Under the pieces are notes generated by a model. That model saw only the letters and a program-made list of their open reading frames with translations, had not been told where the DNA came from and did not search any database. From assembly GCF_000315625.1 (NCBI RefSeq), contig NW_005434668.1, forward strand, positions 623,523 through 687,522: a stretch of 64,000 nucleotides of DNA, written 5' to 3'. The position numbers were made by a program, and so were the translations under genes. Of this stretch, positions 53,300-63,664 are shown piece by piece. Source of the stretch: Guillardia theta CCMP2712. Its lineage: Eukaryota; Cryptophyceae; Pyrenomonadales; Geminigeraceae. Each line of letters begins with the position of its first letter. Position 1 is the stretch's first letter.

Positions 53300-54722
53300 G
53301 GTAAGCTAAGGGGCATGCAAGCTTGAGCGCAGCCTTCTACTAGCTTCGAGACGGAGCCAAGTCGCCTGCTCGTTTGAGACATTAAAGGCCTCCGGATGAG
53401 GAGAAAAGCAATACCCGAGACGAGATTCTCTTCCTCGAGAGGGGGGATGATCTTCCAGTTTGGGCTCTACAGGGCAGCCATGAGGTGAGAGATGGAGAGG
53501 ACCAGTGAGAGATACCTGCTGAGTCCGGAGCCAGTTGAAGTCTTCCACCTGCTGCAGAGTCATTTCCCTTCCCATGGCCCCTTGTTGACCCTCCGTCCTT
53601 CCTCATCTCACCCTGGACCACATGTCTGAGTCCTGATCAAGCCCAAACCCTTGCAAGTGCTTCTCGCAACCTGCATACTGGAAGTTGTATCGTCCGAATC
53701 GCAACTGCTTGCTGTGCTCAATTATGGGGCCACTGTGGGAAGAGTGATCAGAGTCAGCAAGCACCCGAGCATGGTAGACCTTCTTGTATGCACGTAAAAA
53801 TCGCATGCCTGAATGAGAGTGAGCAACGCAAGCGACCAGGTCCGCAGGTACCTCAGCGCTGTGAATCCTCAATTGCTGCGCAGCTACTGAGATCTCACAC
53901 CTCTCAAGTTTTTCTGCGAGGACTGAGCGAACCTGCGTCAACGTCAGCGTCACTCTCCTTCATGATCACCATCGTCCTCAACCGGGCCAACGTAAACTTT
54001 GCAGCCTTCTAACCTATCTGCTCGCAAGGCCCCACAAGTGTCGCCTGCGTGAAGTCATTGATCGATGGCAGAAGACCAAGATAGAGACAGATATAGATGG
54101 TGCATCTCCTCAGCCTCGACAGAACAAAGTCTCGTCCACCAACTTCACCAGCTCGCTTGACAAGGACTTGATCTTCTCTGTCGATGAAGCACAGTTCTGC
54201 ATCGATGTCCCCAGCACGCGTGTCGCCTTGAAAATGATCTTGTCGAGAGGTCGATCCTGTATCTCCATGGATTGAATGTAAGAGGGCAGAAAGTGGAGCT
54301 GGAGGGCATCTTCGAGATTTGAAGGAGAACGTGGCAGGAGGTGAAAGCGCATGGCGACTTGTCGTGATCATTTCATGCAGTTTGCATACGGTCTCATTTC
54401 CCAGCCTAAGGTCATAACTTGGTAGAAATAGGCTGGCTCGCGCCACCTTTTCCTGCAGCCCTGCCGCTACTTCATTTGCTTGTTTCAGTCTCTCCATAAG
54501 CGCACGTCGAGTCTCAGCCCGATCAGCCTCTTGGTCCTGATCCTTAAGAAAGGCTTCGACGACATCCAACGCCTCCATGATGATCCGTTTGTCCTCATTG
54601 AAGGAGCCCCAGAACAAGAAGCAGGATTCCGGACCCTCCTTTCTCTCCTTTCCTCGCAGACTTCTCTGACTCCCCGTCTCCTTGTCTCGCTCCCTCCCTT
54701 CCTCTGCTCTCCCCATGGACAT
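53281..54722 (-). CDS. TBCC: Tubulin-binding cofactor C
   Basis: Six exons: 54722-54014, 53922-53852, 53808-53780, 53732-53612, 53551-53516 and 53466-53281. All phases agree; 383 residues. The N-terminal part is a spectrin-like helical bundle (FNEDKRIIMEALDVVEAFL, MERLKQANEVAAGLQEK), then the linker PATFSFKSR. A right-handed beta-helix C-CAP domain follows: RLRRCTIYICLYLG, ATLVGPCEQ, LAEKLERCEISVAAQQLRIHS, CDFYVHTRSGPIIEHSKQLRFG and ending VEDFNWLRTQQSPNW. The QLRIH arginine is the conserved GTPase-activating finger of TBCC, which with cofactors D and E triggers GTP hydrolysis by tubulin. Its stop lies inside the last exon of the Rab escort gene (19-bp antisense overlap). Confidence 0.88.
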
Positions 54723-54975
54723 GCCGCACTGCCGCCAAATATCAAAACTTTGAATTCTCAGGCCCGCCCCAGCCTAAAAACTTCTCTGAAAGAGAGACAT
54801 GCAGCCGTTGAACTGCGACAGAACACGTCGAGCAATGAAGTAGCTCAGATGTATTTACACGAGAAACGAGAGAAGAAGCTACAGGAGAAGAAGGAGAGGA
54901 CGATGAAGACGAGGAGGAGCCATCAGCCTTGATTATGACAATGTGGGAGAGACTAGCCCCAGCCGTTCAAACTGT

Positions 54976-56661
54976 TCAAAGGTCCTTGGTTTCTTCTACA
55001 TATTGCATGCCGACGGCCTCAAGAGCATCGCGAAAGTGATCAGGGATGGGAGCGACGACCTTGAGGTCGTGTTGACTTAACGGATGTCTGCCACCGATCA
55101 AGTAAGCGAGCAGCAATCTTCAAGCATGGGATGCACGTGAACTGAAGGCTCCGGGCGTGAAGCTTCAAGGGAGTGCGAAACTTTTCAGCATCGAAGTGCT
55201 TAAGGGAGCTGAAGTCAAATCAGCCTCCTCACGTCCTCCCCCTCGTTCATGTCCTCATCAGCATCTCCTTGCTTTTCTCGTCTCCTTGTCCTCTTCTGCT
55301 ACTGCTTTCCCTTCCTCACGCTTCTCACCTGGACTCCTTCAGTTCCTCGTCGCTCGCAGTGTAGAGCTCTGCCTCCTTCCCGTATACGTTGTCTCCAACA
55401 ATCGGAAGGCCGGCGTGCATTGCATGGATGCGAATCTGATGAGTTCTGTCGTGCAGACGCACAAGGTGAGTCGAGGAACAAGCGAGAGGATCAGTAGTGA
55501 AATGAAGTTGAAGAGGAGGGCTCAAGGAGAACCTTCCTGTCTTTGGCAAGGCTCGCAGAAGCGTCATGCTCTGCGTTCTTGACCTCCCAAGAACCTCGAA
55601 TCGTGTTTCAGAAGGTTTTCCCTGTGTGATTGTTAGGGCCCTGGGTATGGGGCTGAAAGCTTTCAACAGCAACGGCGTCAGTCTCACGTCTGGAGAGACG
55701 CATCGGAGGAGCTTGCGGTGAGGATGAAAGTCTATCGCTGCATTCACCACGAAGGCGTCTACTTCCCTGCCATCACAGCTGGTCATCGCAGCCTCCGATC
55801 TCACTCAACACTCTCACGGTGAAGAACCATCCACGAGGCAAAAGTACTCTTTGACCACCTTCCTCTCTCGGAAGATCTCATGCATCAGGGGCACCTTGCA
55901 ACGAAAAGCGTGTAGTCAGCCGTCAAAGACCAGGGGAAGCGCGGGAGGTCACCATTCGCTGCTCTTTGGCATAGACGACAACTCCCGACGTCCACATGTC
56001 CAACCTGTGTATGACAAAAGGAGTCTTTCCGAGGTGTCCGATCACACGGTTGAGCAGAGTCCCAGACAAGAATCTGTGCGGCGGATTCATCTGCATGCCG
56101 GGAGGCTTTGAGACGAAGATGAGGTCGTCGTCTTCGTACAAGACTTGCAAGGGACCATGATCAGCTTGCAGCCTACCCGGGCATTCAGAACCATCAAGTC
56201 TCAACAAGGGGGACCTACGGAATCGTCTTGGAAAGTGCCTTATAATCCTGCAGCATGAAATCACTTGCGGGGCTTCTCTGACCGCAACTTACCACAGTCC
56301 CGTCAGGCTGGGTGAATTGTTTGAGAAGTTGGGGTGAGATGAAGGACTGAGCTATCCTCTTCTCGTCATCTGTGAGCGGCTTTGGTGTTGAACTCTTCCT
56401 TGGTTGTTCGCCTTCTCCCATGTCCAATGCCTTTCCTGTCAGTCTCCGACAAACAGTTTTCTGCCGAACATCTCTGATCTCACGAAAGCAAGGAGATTTG
56501 GGAAGAGCAGAGCAAGGCGAAGTGAAGAGAGGAGAGATGAACGAGCACGAGGAGAGTAGAGGAGAGGATAGTGAGCATGAGGAGAGGAGAGGAGAGGAGA
56601 GCGAGCATGACGAGCCTCCAACGAGCACGAGCGGAAGCATTTTCCAAGGCAGTTTCGGCAT
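54976..56661 (-). CDS. RluA-family RNA pseudouridine synthase
   Basis: Nine exons: 56661-56293, 56247-56219, 56172-55953, 55894-55818, 55766-55688, 55621-55533, 55445-55329, 55208-55137 and 55087-54976. The total of 1164 bp is in frame; 387 residues. Catalytic motif: VIHRLDMWTSGVVVYAK with the nucleophilic Asp (HRLD). Also present are VLYEDDDLIFVSKPPGM (motif I), SETRFEVLGRS, TGRTHQIRIHAMHAGLPIVGD (motif III) and LHARSLQFTHPLSQ. It converts specific uridines to pseudouridine in rRNA or tRNA. The first 60 residues are hydrophobic then Ser/Cys/Leu-rich with an SSPLLSSCSL-type threefold repeat, possibly a targeting peptide. It is divergent from the next gene, with only about 100 bp between starts. 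Confidence 0.9.
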
Positions 56662-56699
56662 GAGGCCGCAATTCAGTCGTTAGAATCCGTTACATTTTG

Positions 56700-56748
56700 A
56701 CTGGAAGGGGTGTGTATTATTGGGACAGGTAGGGGTAGTAGGGGCCGT
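56700..56748. promoter_or_regulatory. GGGGTA words in a 100-bp divergent promoter
   Basis: GGGGTGTG and GGTAGGGGTAGTAGGGG between the RluA-like and fusion gene starts, another member of the tract family in a bidirectional promoter position. Confidence 0.4.
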
Positions 56749-56762
56749 CCTGAACGAGAACG

Positions 56763-59700
56763 ATGCGGCGGAGAGCGTGGGCGATGACGGTGGCGATGAT
56801 GCTGATCAGACGGCTGGAAGGAGGAGGAGGAGGAGGAGGAGGAGGACGAGGGCCCTTGCACCTCTCTTCCTTACCGCCATCCCTCTCCTCCCTCTCCTCC
56901 CTCTCCCCCGCTGGTTTTGTTGGGCCTGCAGCGCCATTGTTCGCAATGAGCACGGTGGGGCATGCCTTGCTCCGAGGAAGAATGCGCCTTAGCGGAGGAA
57001 GCGAAGAATCAGACAAGACAACCATGAGAAAGAAACGGACGAGGGAGGAGATGCTTTCCCCTCAGCTGCCCTCCTCTCGAAGAGCACTCTCCCTCTCATC
57101 CTTCTCTACATCGTCGCCAGGGCCTGAACAAAGTGCTGATTTTCATCCAGAAACAGGACTTCAAGGAGAGGAGCTCCCCCCTCTGCTCGCGGCATGGGTA
57201 GACAGGCTCCCTCAAGATCTTCTTGAAGTGCTCAGGGTGATCGAGGAGGAAGGAGGTGGACGGGTTTGGCTTGTGGGAGGCTGCATACGGGACTGCCTCG
57301 CAGGCCTCATGCCTTGGGAGATCGACTTGGCGACGACCCTGGAGCCTTCGGAGATGCTTCGCCTCTTCCCTCGAGCTCTCGACACGGGCAGCCAGTACGG
57401 CACAGTGACGATTAGAAAGGGAGGAGTCAGCGTGGAAGCGACCACGTACGTTGTTTGACTGACGGCCCTAAATGATGAACCCCAAACTTGTTCTTGTCTA
57501 TGTCCAGTCCATCGTGTCACTTACGACATGCTCGTTCAGGCTGCGAGCTGACGGGACTTACGGTGACGGACGTCGACCAGAGACAGTGACCTTCGGGCGA
57601 TCCCTGAAAGAAGACCTGTGACACTCCCTCATCCCCAACCATCCTTGTCCTTTCCCTTCCTCTTCCTTTCTCTCTTCTTCTCTCTCCCTCCTCCCTCCAT
57701 CATATTCTTCCTCTTTTTCATTTCCGATCACTCCTCCTTCCCTTCTCTACCTGCTCGTTCCCCCAGCCCATTCGTTTCTATTCCTTCTCCTGTCTTGTTT
57801 TTTGACAATTTCTCCTTCTCTACCTCCTCTCACCAACTCCGTATTCGCCTTTCAAATTTTTTGCATTCGTTTTTCTTCCTCTTCCTCTGCTTTCACAGTA
57901 TCAGCAAGCAATTTTTGCCTCCATTCCTCCCTCGATCACCGAGTCATGCTCTTGCTGCCTCGGATCCTCTTACCCTTGTTTTCAGGCTACGCCGAGACTT
58001 CACTATCAATGCGATGGCGGTCGATGTGGGGCGGAGGAAGCTATTTGACCCGTGGGGGGGGCAGGTGCTTCTCGCGCCCGCTCGCACTCGATCTCATCCT
58101 CCTTCAGCACGATGTGAAGCAGAGTATTCTCCGAGCTGTCGGGGATGCCAAGGAAAGGCTGCGAGAGGATGGGCTTCGAGCAATGCGAGCATATCGGTGA
58201 GCTGCTGCAGGTGTGATGGAGGAGGCGGACAGAAGCTGAGCCGCCGCAGGTTCATGGACGGCAAGTCCGGGCAGAGACACGCGGACGAGTCGCTGCGAGT
58301 AGCTCTAAGAGGATCGTCCAAGCTGCTGGCTCGCGTCTCCAAGGAGAGAATCTGGACTGAATTCTCAAAGATCCTCGCGGGCCCTCGAGCCCCGCTCGTC
58401 GTTAGGAGGATGGCAGAGGATGAAGTCCTCAGCTCCGTGACGCTGCTCCCTGTCTCTCCGCGCGGCCTTCGTGCCCTGGAGTGTCTTAGCTGCAAGGACC
58501 TGCCCCTCTGGGCTGAGCAAGCGACGGAGATGGAGAGCTCGCACAAGGTTCAGGTCGCTCAGTATGACAAGCAGCTGACGGGAAGGCAGTCGTACAAGGA
58601 AGATGTTCTGATGAACCCCAAGCCTCCCAAGAAGCCTCAGGTCACGTGAGCACATGACGATGCCAGCTGACGACGCCAGCAGCCTCACTCGCACTACGCC
58701 TTCATCGACTTTGAGGCGACGTGCGACGATAGGAGAGGTGAAGTTGGGGTAATTGAGTGGATAAAGAGAGTGGGGCAGAAAGCAAGGAGGAGGGAGGAGG
58801 GAGGAGGGAGGAGGGAGGAGGGAGGAGGGAGGAGGGAGGAGGGAGGAGGGAGGAGGGAGGAGGGAGGAGGGAGGAGAGGTCTGCGAGGGCTTGTGTGTGC
58901 AAGGAGAAGGAAGCTGAGGCCATGCCAGGCTTCTCGCCCTCAGAGATCATCGAATTCCCCGTCGTCCTCGTTGAGTCCGCCTCGGGAAAGGTCTGTGAGG
59001 GCAAGTAGGAAGAAAACCCAGCTGAGTTCGAGCAGGTTGTGTCTGAATTTCACAGCTTTGTGAGACCGCGAGTTCATCCGTTCTTGACTGATTTCTGCCA
59101 AGAACTCACCGGCATCAAGCAGAAAGATGTCCTCTTTCTTCTTTTCTTGCTCTCATGCTCTCTCCTCGATCTGCCTTCGTCTCTTGTCTTCAATCGTCTC
59201 TCCTCCCCTATCTTCGCCTCGCGTTCTCTTCTCTCCTCTGCTCATCTCCTCTTCCCTGATACATCTACTTGTGCCTTTCCTCTATCATATCCTCCCCCAT
59301 GTTGTTCTCATAGGTGGTCAGGTCGACTCGGCCCCGGAGTTCAAGGAAGTTCTTGCCAACATGCTGGTCTGCTCGTTTCGCTTGATCGTGTGCTCAGCTA
59401 CTGCAGGACTGGTTGGCTGAGCTGGGGCTGCCGGAGGGGTCGGTCATGTTTGCAACTGATGGCGACTGGGACCTTCGCTCGATGCTGCCCAGGCAGTGCG
59501 AGCTGGCGGAGGTGCCGCAGCCTGTGGCCCTTCAGCGTTGGGTTGACATCCGGCGAGTCTTCTCCGAGACCCTTAAGACTGGAAACAAGGTGAACAGCAG
59601 CTGGGGAAAGAGAAGTGGAAGTGACTTGCCGGGGAAGGGGCTGATGAGCATGTGCCAAGCGCTGGGAATCAACTTCGTCGGGCAGGTGGGGGGGTGAGGG

Positions 59701-60326
59701 GCAGCTGGAAGTTGAGGTGGACGGGAGCTGAATGAGGAAGGGGGGAAAGGGATTGAATGAGGAAGGGGGGAAAGGGATTGAATGAGGAAGGGAGGAAAGG
59801 GATTGAATGGACAGGCTCAGGCTCACTCGGGGATCTGCGACGCTCGAAACATCGCAAGAGTAGGTCTGGTGCTTATGCAGGTGAGGAGGAGGAGGAGAAT
59901 GAGGGGAAGGAGAACGAGAAGGAGGAGAAGGAGAACGAGAAGGAGGAGAAGGAGAAGGAGGAGAAGGAGTGTGGTTGGTGTGTTGGGGGGAAGCTGTCAA
60001 GAGCAGTACAGAGGCTCAAGAGGTCCGAGGGAAAGAGGGGGAAGGAAGCAATCTGATATGAAAGATGAGAAGATGGAAGTGAAGCAGAGGCGAGAGGAGA
60101 TGAGGGCAGCAGAGGGAGTGAGAGAATGTGTTTTCTTACTGCGAGATAGGAGCATGATGCCGTACTTTCGTCCAACAGTCAGATCAAGGGTGACCCTCAT
60201 GCTCTTCCCTCCTCCTCTGCGTCTCTGCCGCCTCCTCGTCCTCGTCCCCTTGCCTATTTCCTCACTCACTTGCGACTAGAACTAGACTCCAGCAGGAAGG
60301 AGCAGACGGTGGAGGAGGCCGGTGAG
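56763..60326 (+). CDS. CCA/poly(A)-polymerase-type nucleotidyltransferase fused to an ERI1-type 3'-5' exonuclease
   Basis: Exons: 56763-57445, 57540-57617, 57986-58064, 58108-58196, 58250-58640, 58683-58737, 58944-58990, 59036-59128, 59322-59366, 59407-59685 and 59822-59881, all in frame (633 codons so far). A last short exon near 60296 is likely. Nucleotidyltransferase (about 160-440): VWLVGGCIRDCLAG, WEIDLATT, GSQYGTVTI, VEATTLRADGTYGDGRRPE, LLRRDFTINAMAVDVG, DPWGG and RAVGDAKERLREDGLRAMRAYRF, the class II tRNA-CCA/poly(A) polymerase set. The first Asp of the DxD pair is Glu (EID). Exonuclease (about 441 on): YAFIDFEATC, EIIEFPVVLVE, FVRPRVHPFLTDFCQELTGI, FATDGDWDL, RWVDIRRVF and AHSGICDARNIARVG, with all DEDDh residues present. 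The join (intron 58641-58682) is in frame with no stop. A start at 56946 is possible. Confidence 0.72.
58786..58876. repeat. (GGAGGGA)n 7-bp minisatellite in intron
   Basis: About 13 tandem heptamers inside the 206-bp intron between the DFEATC and EIIEFP exons of the exonuclease part. Confidence 0.92.
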
Positions 60327-60339
60327 ACTGGTGAGGCTT

Positions 60340-61243
60340 CAATGATATCCGCTTGGTCTGACGACAAGAAGCGACCTACGATGAGCAGCGAGAAAGCTCG
60401 ATCTGCGCGCGCATGTCACTCCTGGTTGCACATGTGAGGAGCTGATGTTTCCCTCAGCTTCGTCTTGTTGTCTCATGCTAGTCCAGGTGGGCTTTGCCGA
60501 GCTTGAAGACGCTCTTCGTAGGATGAAGCTGTGGGGAGCAATTCTCTTCCTCCTCCTCTGAGCGTTTGTCAGGTCGCGAGACGAGATGAGGAGAGTCAGG
60601 ACGCACGTGAAGCTCCTCGGCTTCTTGCCGCATCCTCGCAGCCCAGGAGAACTTCGTCGCTACCGTGCTATTCTCGGCTCTCAGCTCGTCAAGATCCAAG
60701 TACAGTCTACGTCCTCTTCCTCTTCCTCTTCCTCTTCTCCCTGCGTGGTGACACCCGTCCAGTTAAAGTTGGAAGCCGCTTGGGCAGCAGCAGATGAAAG
60801 CGAGGAGAAGGAGAAGAAGATGGTGAGTGGAGGAGCAGGCTTCCTCGACTGATGCTTGCTCAGCGACTAGTGGAAGACGTGGAGCGTGAACTCTCAGCTC
60901 TGCCTCCTCTCAAGGCTCCCAACAGTCCACAGCCTCTTGTCTCAGGTTAACCTCCCCTGCAAGAGCCCAGCTCAACCTCAGCAGGAACGTGGCTGATGAA
61001 GGTGGGGGGAGTCGCTCCTGGGCCACTGGTGGGTCGTCTGAAGGATTATCTTCATTACTGCCAGGTCCTCGTCCCCCCCCCTCCTCTTGTCTCAAGTTCC
61101 ATCAGGTCGATCAAGACCTCGAGACTCCCGAGCAGGTCCAGCAAGTCTTCCACGACATCGAGCTGCTCGCCCGCGACATGGATCAGCTCTCCTACTCTGC
61201 GCACTTGGAAGGCCTTCCGCGCCTCCAGTGGCCACCAGCGTGA
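60340..61243 (+). CDS. Hypothetical helical protein, multi-exon, start unresolved
   Basis: Coding-like exons on the plus strand: VGFAELEDALRRMKLWG near 60487; FLPHPRSPGELRRYRAILGSQLVKIQ near 60630-60702; LKLEAAWAAADESEEKEKKM near 60764-60820; RLVEDVERELSALPPLKAP near 60864-60945; RAQLNLSRNVADE near 60960; and the last exon VDQDLETPEQVQQVFHDIELL to DMDQLSYSAHLEGLPRLQW with TGA at 61241-61243. Introns look 40-60 bp long. I recognise no family; it is helical and acidic. A possible start is ATG 60342, but I could not connect it in phase. The 3' end is 15 bp from the DDI1 stop on the other strand. Confidence 0.45.
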
Positions 61244-61258
61244 GCTGCCCGACCTCCT

Positions 61259-61389
61259 CTAGTCCGACCCGAAGAGAAGAGAAGCCGCGAGCTCCGGGTT
61301 GCCGTTGGTTCCTCGCAGAGCTGCTTTAGCTTGATCGCGCGTGAACCCCATGTCTACCAAGCTCTGAATAGCTGACTCCGGAAACTCAT

Positions 61390-61430
<41 letters not shown>

Positions 61431-62042
61431 CCCGCTGCTCCTTGGCCAACCACGCCTGCGCACGATGATCATGTAAAAGCGAACTTGAGGCAGCGAGACC
61501 TTGCTGCTTGTCCTCCATCTCGACGTCTTGTCCCGCTTCTTCGATGCGGAGGTGCTTCGGGATATCACCCTCTCCCAGGAAGCTGCACGTGACAGCAACG
61601 AGGTGTCAGGATTTGCTAGACTTCGAGGAAGTAGGAGAAAAGAGAGGTAGTAGAAGAGAGAAGTAGGAGGAGAACGGCTCACGGGACTGAGCAGGCGTCG
61701 CAGGAGAGAACATTGTTCTTGAGGTCGATGCACATCTTTCATAGATCAGCTCAAGTCACTTCGCCTGCGTCTCACCTGATGTCTCCGCAGGTTGTCAAGT
61801 CCAAAGAGAAACTCCATCGACTGATCCTCCAGCACTGTGATGGAGATGGTGATGAACATGTCCCCGAGTTTCATTCCTGCCGCATGTACACGGCCGATGA
61901 TCTTCGAGGTCCCAACTCCCTTCGCTACCCCCGCATATCCTGCGACCACTCGTCACTTCCCTCCTGCTCTCCCTCTCCTGCCTGTCTCTCCTGCTCTCCC
62001 TCTCCTGCCGGTCTCTCCTGCTCTCCCTCTCCTGCCTGTCTC

Positions 62043-62086
<44 letters not shown>

Positions 62087-63664
62087 TCCTTTCCTCCCAA
62101 TCTCTCTTACGGTAGTCGATGAGGCGCATCAAACCCAGGCGTTCGGCGCAGGGCTGCACGAGGGTGAGGCACGAGGGAGAGAGGCGAAGGAGGCAGAGCA
62201 AAGGCATAAGCACAAGACTGAGACGCGAACCTTTGACATGATAGTGCTCTGAGCGCCGCTATCCACAAACGCCTTGACTGGTCTCTACGAGACAATGTGA
62301 GAGAGGAGGAGGAAAGAGGAGGGAGGAGGGAGGAGGGAGGAAGCATTCAAGAAAGGTGGGGAAGTTGAGTACCCCATTGACTTCGCAGTCTACGTACAGC
62401 ATGACAACGCGCCCGAAGGCCTCTGGGTTGAACTCCATAGCCTGCTCGAGGTTTTGATTGACATTCTCCATGCGGATCGCTTCCTCAATCTCTTTCTGCA
62501 TTTCACAGCAGCTCAGGATCAACACGATGCGATTGGGTGGGAGGAGGAAGGGAGAATCACAGATGACGTGGGAAAGCAAGGGAAAGGTCCACCTGAGCCT
62601 CCACATCGAACGGGTCAGCGTTGAGTCGCATGATGGCTGCGGCTTTCTTCCTCTCGTTCTCCATCTTCTCCTTGTAGATTCCCGCGAGGGTCTGAGTGAC
62701 CTGCGGCAGACACACTCAGCTCGGGTGTGAGCAGGGAGAGCAGAAGAGACTCGGTCAACGTCGCCAGCAGCCAGGCTCTCTCCTAGTTCCCGGTTGTTCT
62801 CTTGCACGCGGCTGAGCAAGCGAGGATCCTGTGCGACAGTCGCCAGCAGTTGCTGGGCCTCATTTCGAAAGCGCTGAAGCGGATCCATGCTTCCAAGAAT
62901 CTGCTGCAGCATGCTTCTCTGTGAAATCGGTCCGGATGCTCGCGTGCGTCGGAGCATGAGCATGTCGTAGTTCTGGACGGAGGCCTGACGAAGCGACAGG
63001 CTGTTGACCAACGACTTACCCTCTCGCAGCAAGTCCTGCTCTCTAAGGGGCACACCGAACTCAACTTCAAGAACCGCCTTGACGTTCTCAACCGTCTCCT
63101 CGTGCTCAACTTCGATGCTTCGAACTTCTCCCTGTTCGTCTGTGACGCTCACGGTGATCGTCGCTCCCATTCCCGCACTCGACGGGGGCAAGTCAGCCGG
63201 TGCTGCTGGCTGGCTGGCTGGCTGGCTGGGAGGAGGAGGAGCTTGGCACGAGTTGCCTACCGAATCCTGACAAGAGAATCGTCTGTCAAAGATGATGGAG
63301 GAGTGAAGTAACGAAGAACGAGCGCCAAGGAAAAGGACAGAGGAAGAGGGCGGCAGACCAGGAAGGGAATGGGTATAAAGCATGGGCATGGGCATGGGCA
63401 TGATAGTGAGGGAACAGGTGACGTCACCGTTTTGGCCTTTGACTTCATTGCAACTACAGTAGCACCATCTGCAATGCCCAGCTCGTCAATGCGCTTCGAG
63501 TCATCAGACAAGATTTGCCCCTTGAAGATCAGCATCGTTATCGTCCCCTGCTGATCAGCTGGAAGCAAACGAGAAGCTTCTTGCCGGAGATCCCCAACCA
63601 CAGCAGAGGGAGCAAGCTCAACATCGAACTGCTCTTTGGAAACAGTCCTCAAGCTCACCCTCAT
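61259..63664 (-). CDS. DDI1: DDI1-type ubiquitin-receptor aspartyl protease with two ubiquitin-like domains
   Basis: Ten exons: 63664-63428, 63266-62760, 62700-62593, 62495-62373, 62284-62231, 62153-62111, 61939-61776, 61735-61683, 61582-61500 and 61455-61259. In frame; 522 residues. A first UBL (1-76: [37 protein letters not shown]) is followed by a Pro-rich linker and a second UBL (about 113-185: [28 protein letters not shown]). A helical domain (about 190-310) comes next. The retropepsin-like fold has [16 protein letters not shown] with catalytic Asp in DSGA and [35 protein letters not shown] Gly-Ala linker leads to a C-terminal UBA ([19 protein letters not shown]). DDI1 proteins cleave or shuttle heavily ubiquitinated substrates to the proteasome. 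The second UBL is not usual. This is a cellular gene, not a retroelement. Confidence 0.92.
62035..62088. repeat. (CCTG)n microsatellite in a DDI1 intron
   Basis: About nine CCTG units, with CTCCTGCTCTCCCTCTCCTG-like longer repeats beside it (61970-62045), inside the 171-bp intron 62110-61940. Confidence 0.88.

Noticed and set aside
59757-60279. Arg- and Glu-rich ORFs after the exonuclease exons
   Set aside because: They read a GAGGAGAAGG-type purine repeat that follows a GTGAGG donor at 59882, so it is probably intronic.
62231-62373. Retroelement protease
   Set aside because: The DSGA retropepsin motif belongs to DDI1, as shown by flanking UBL, helical and UBA domains in one spliced frame; it is not a mobile-element remnant.
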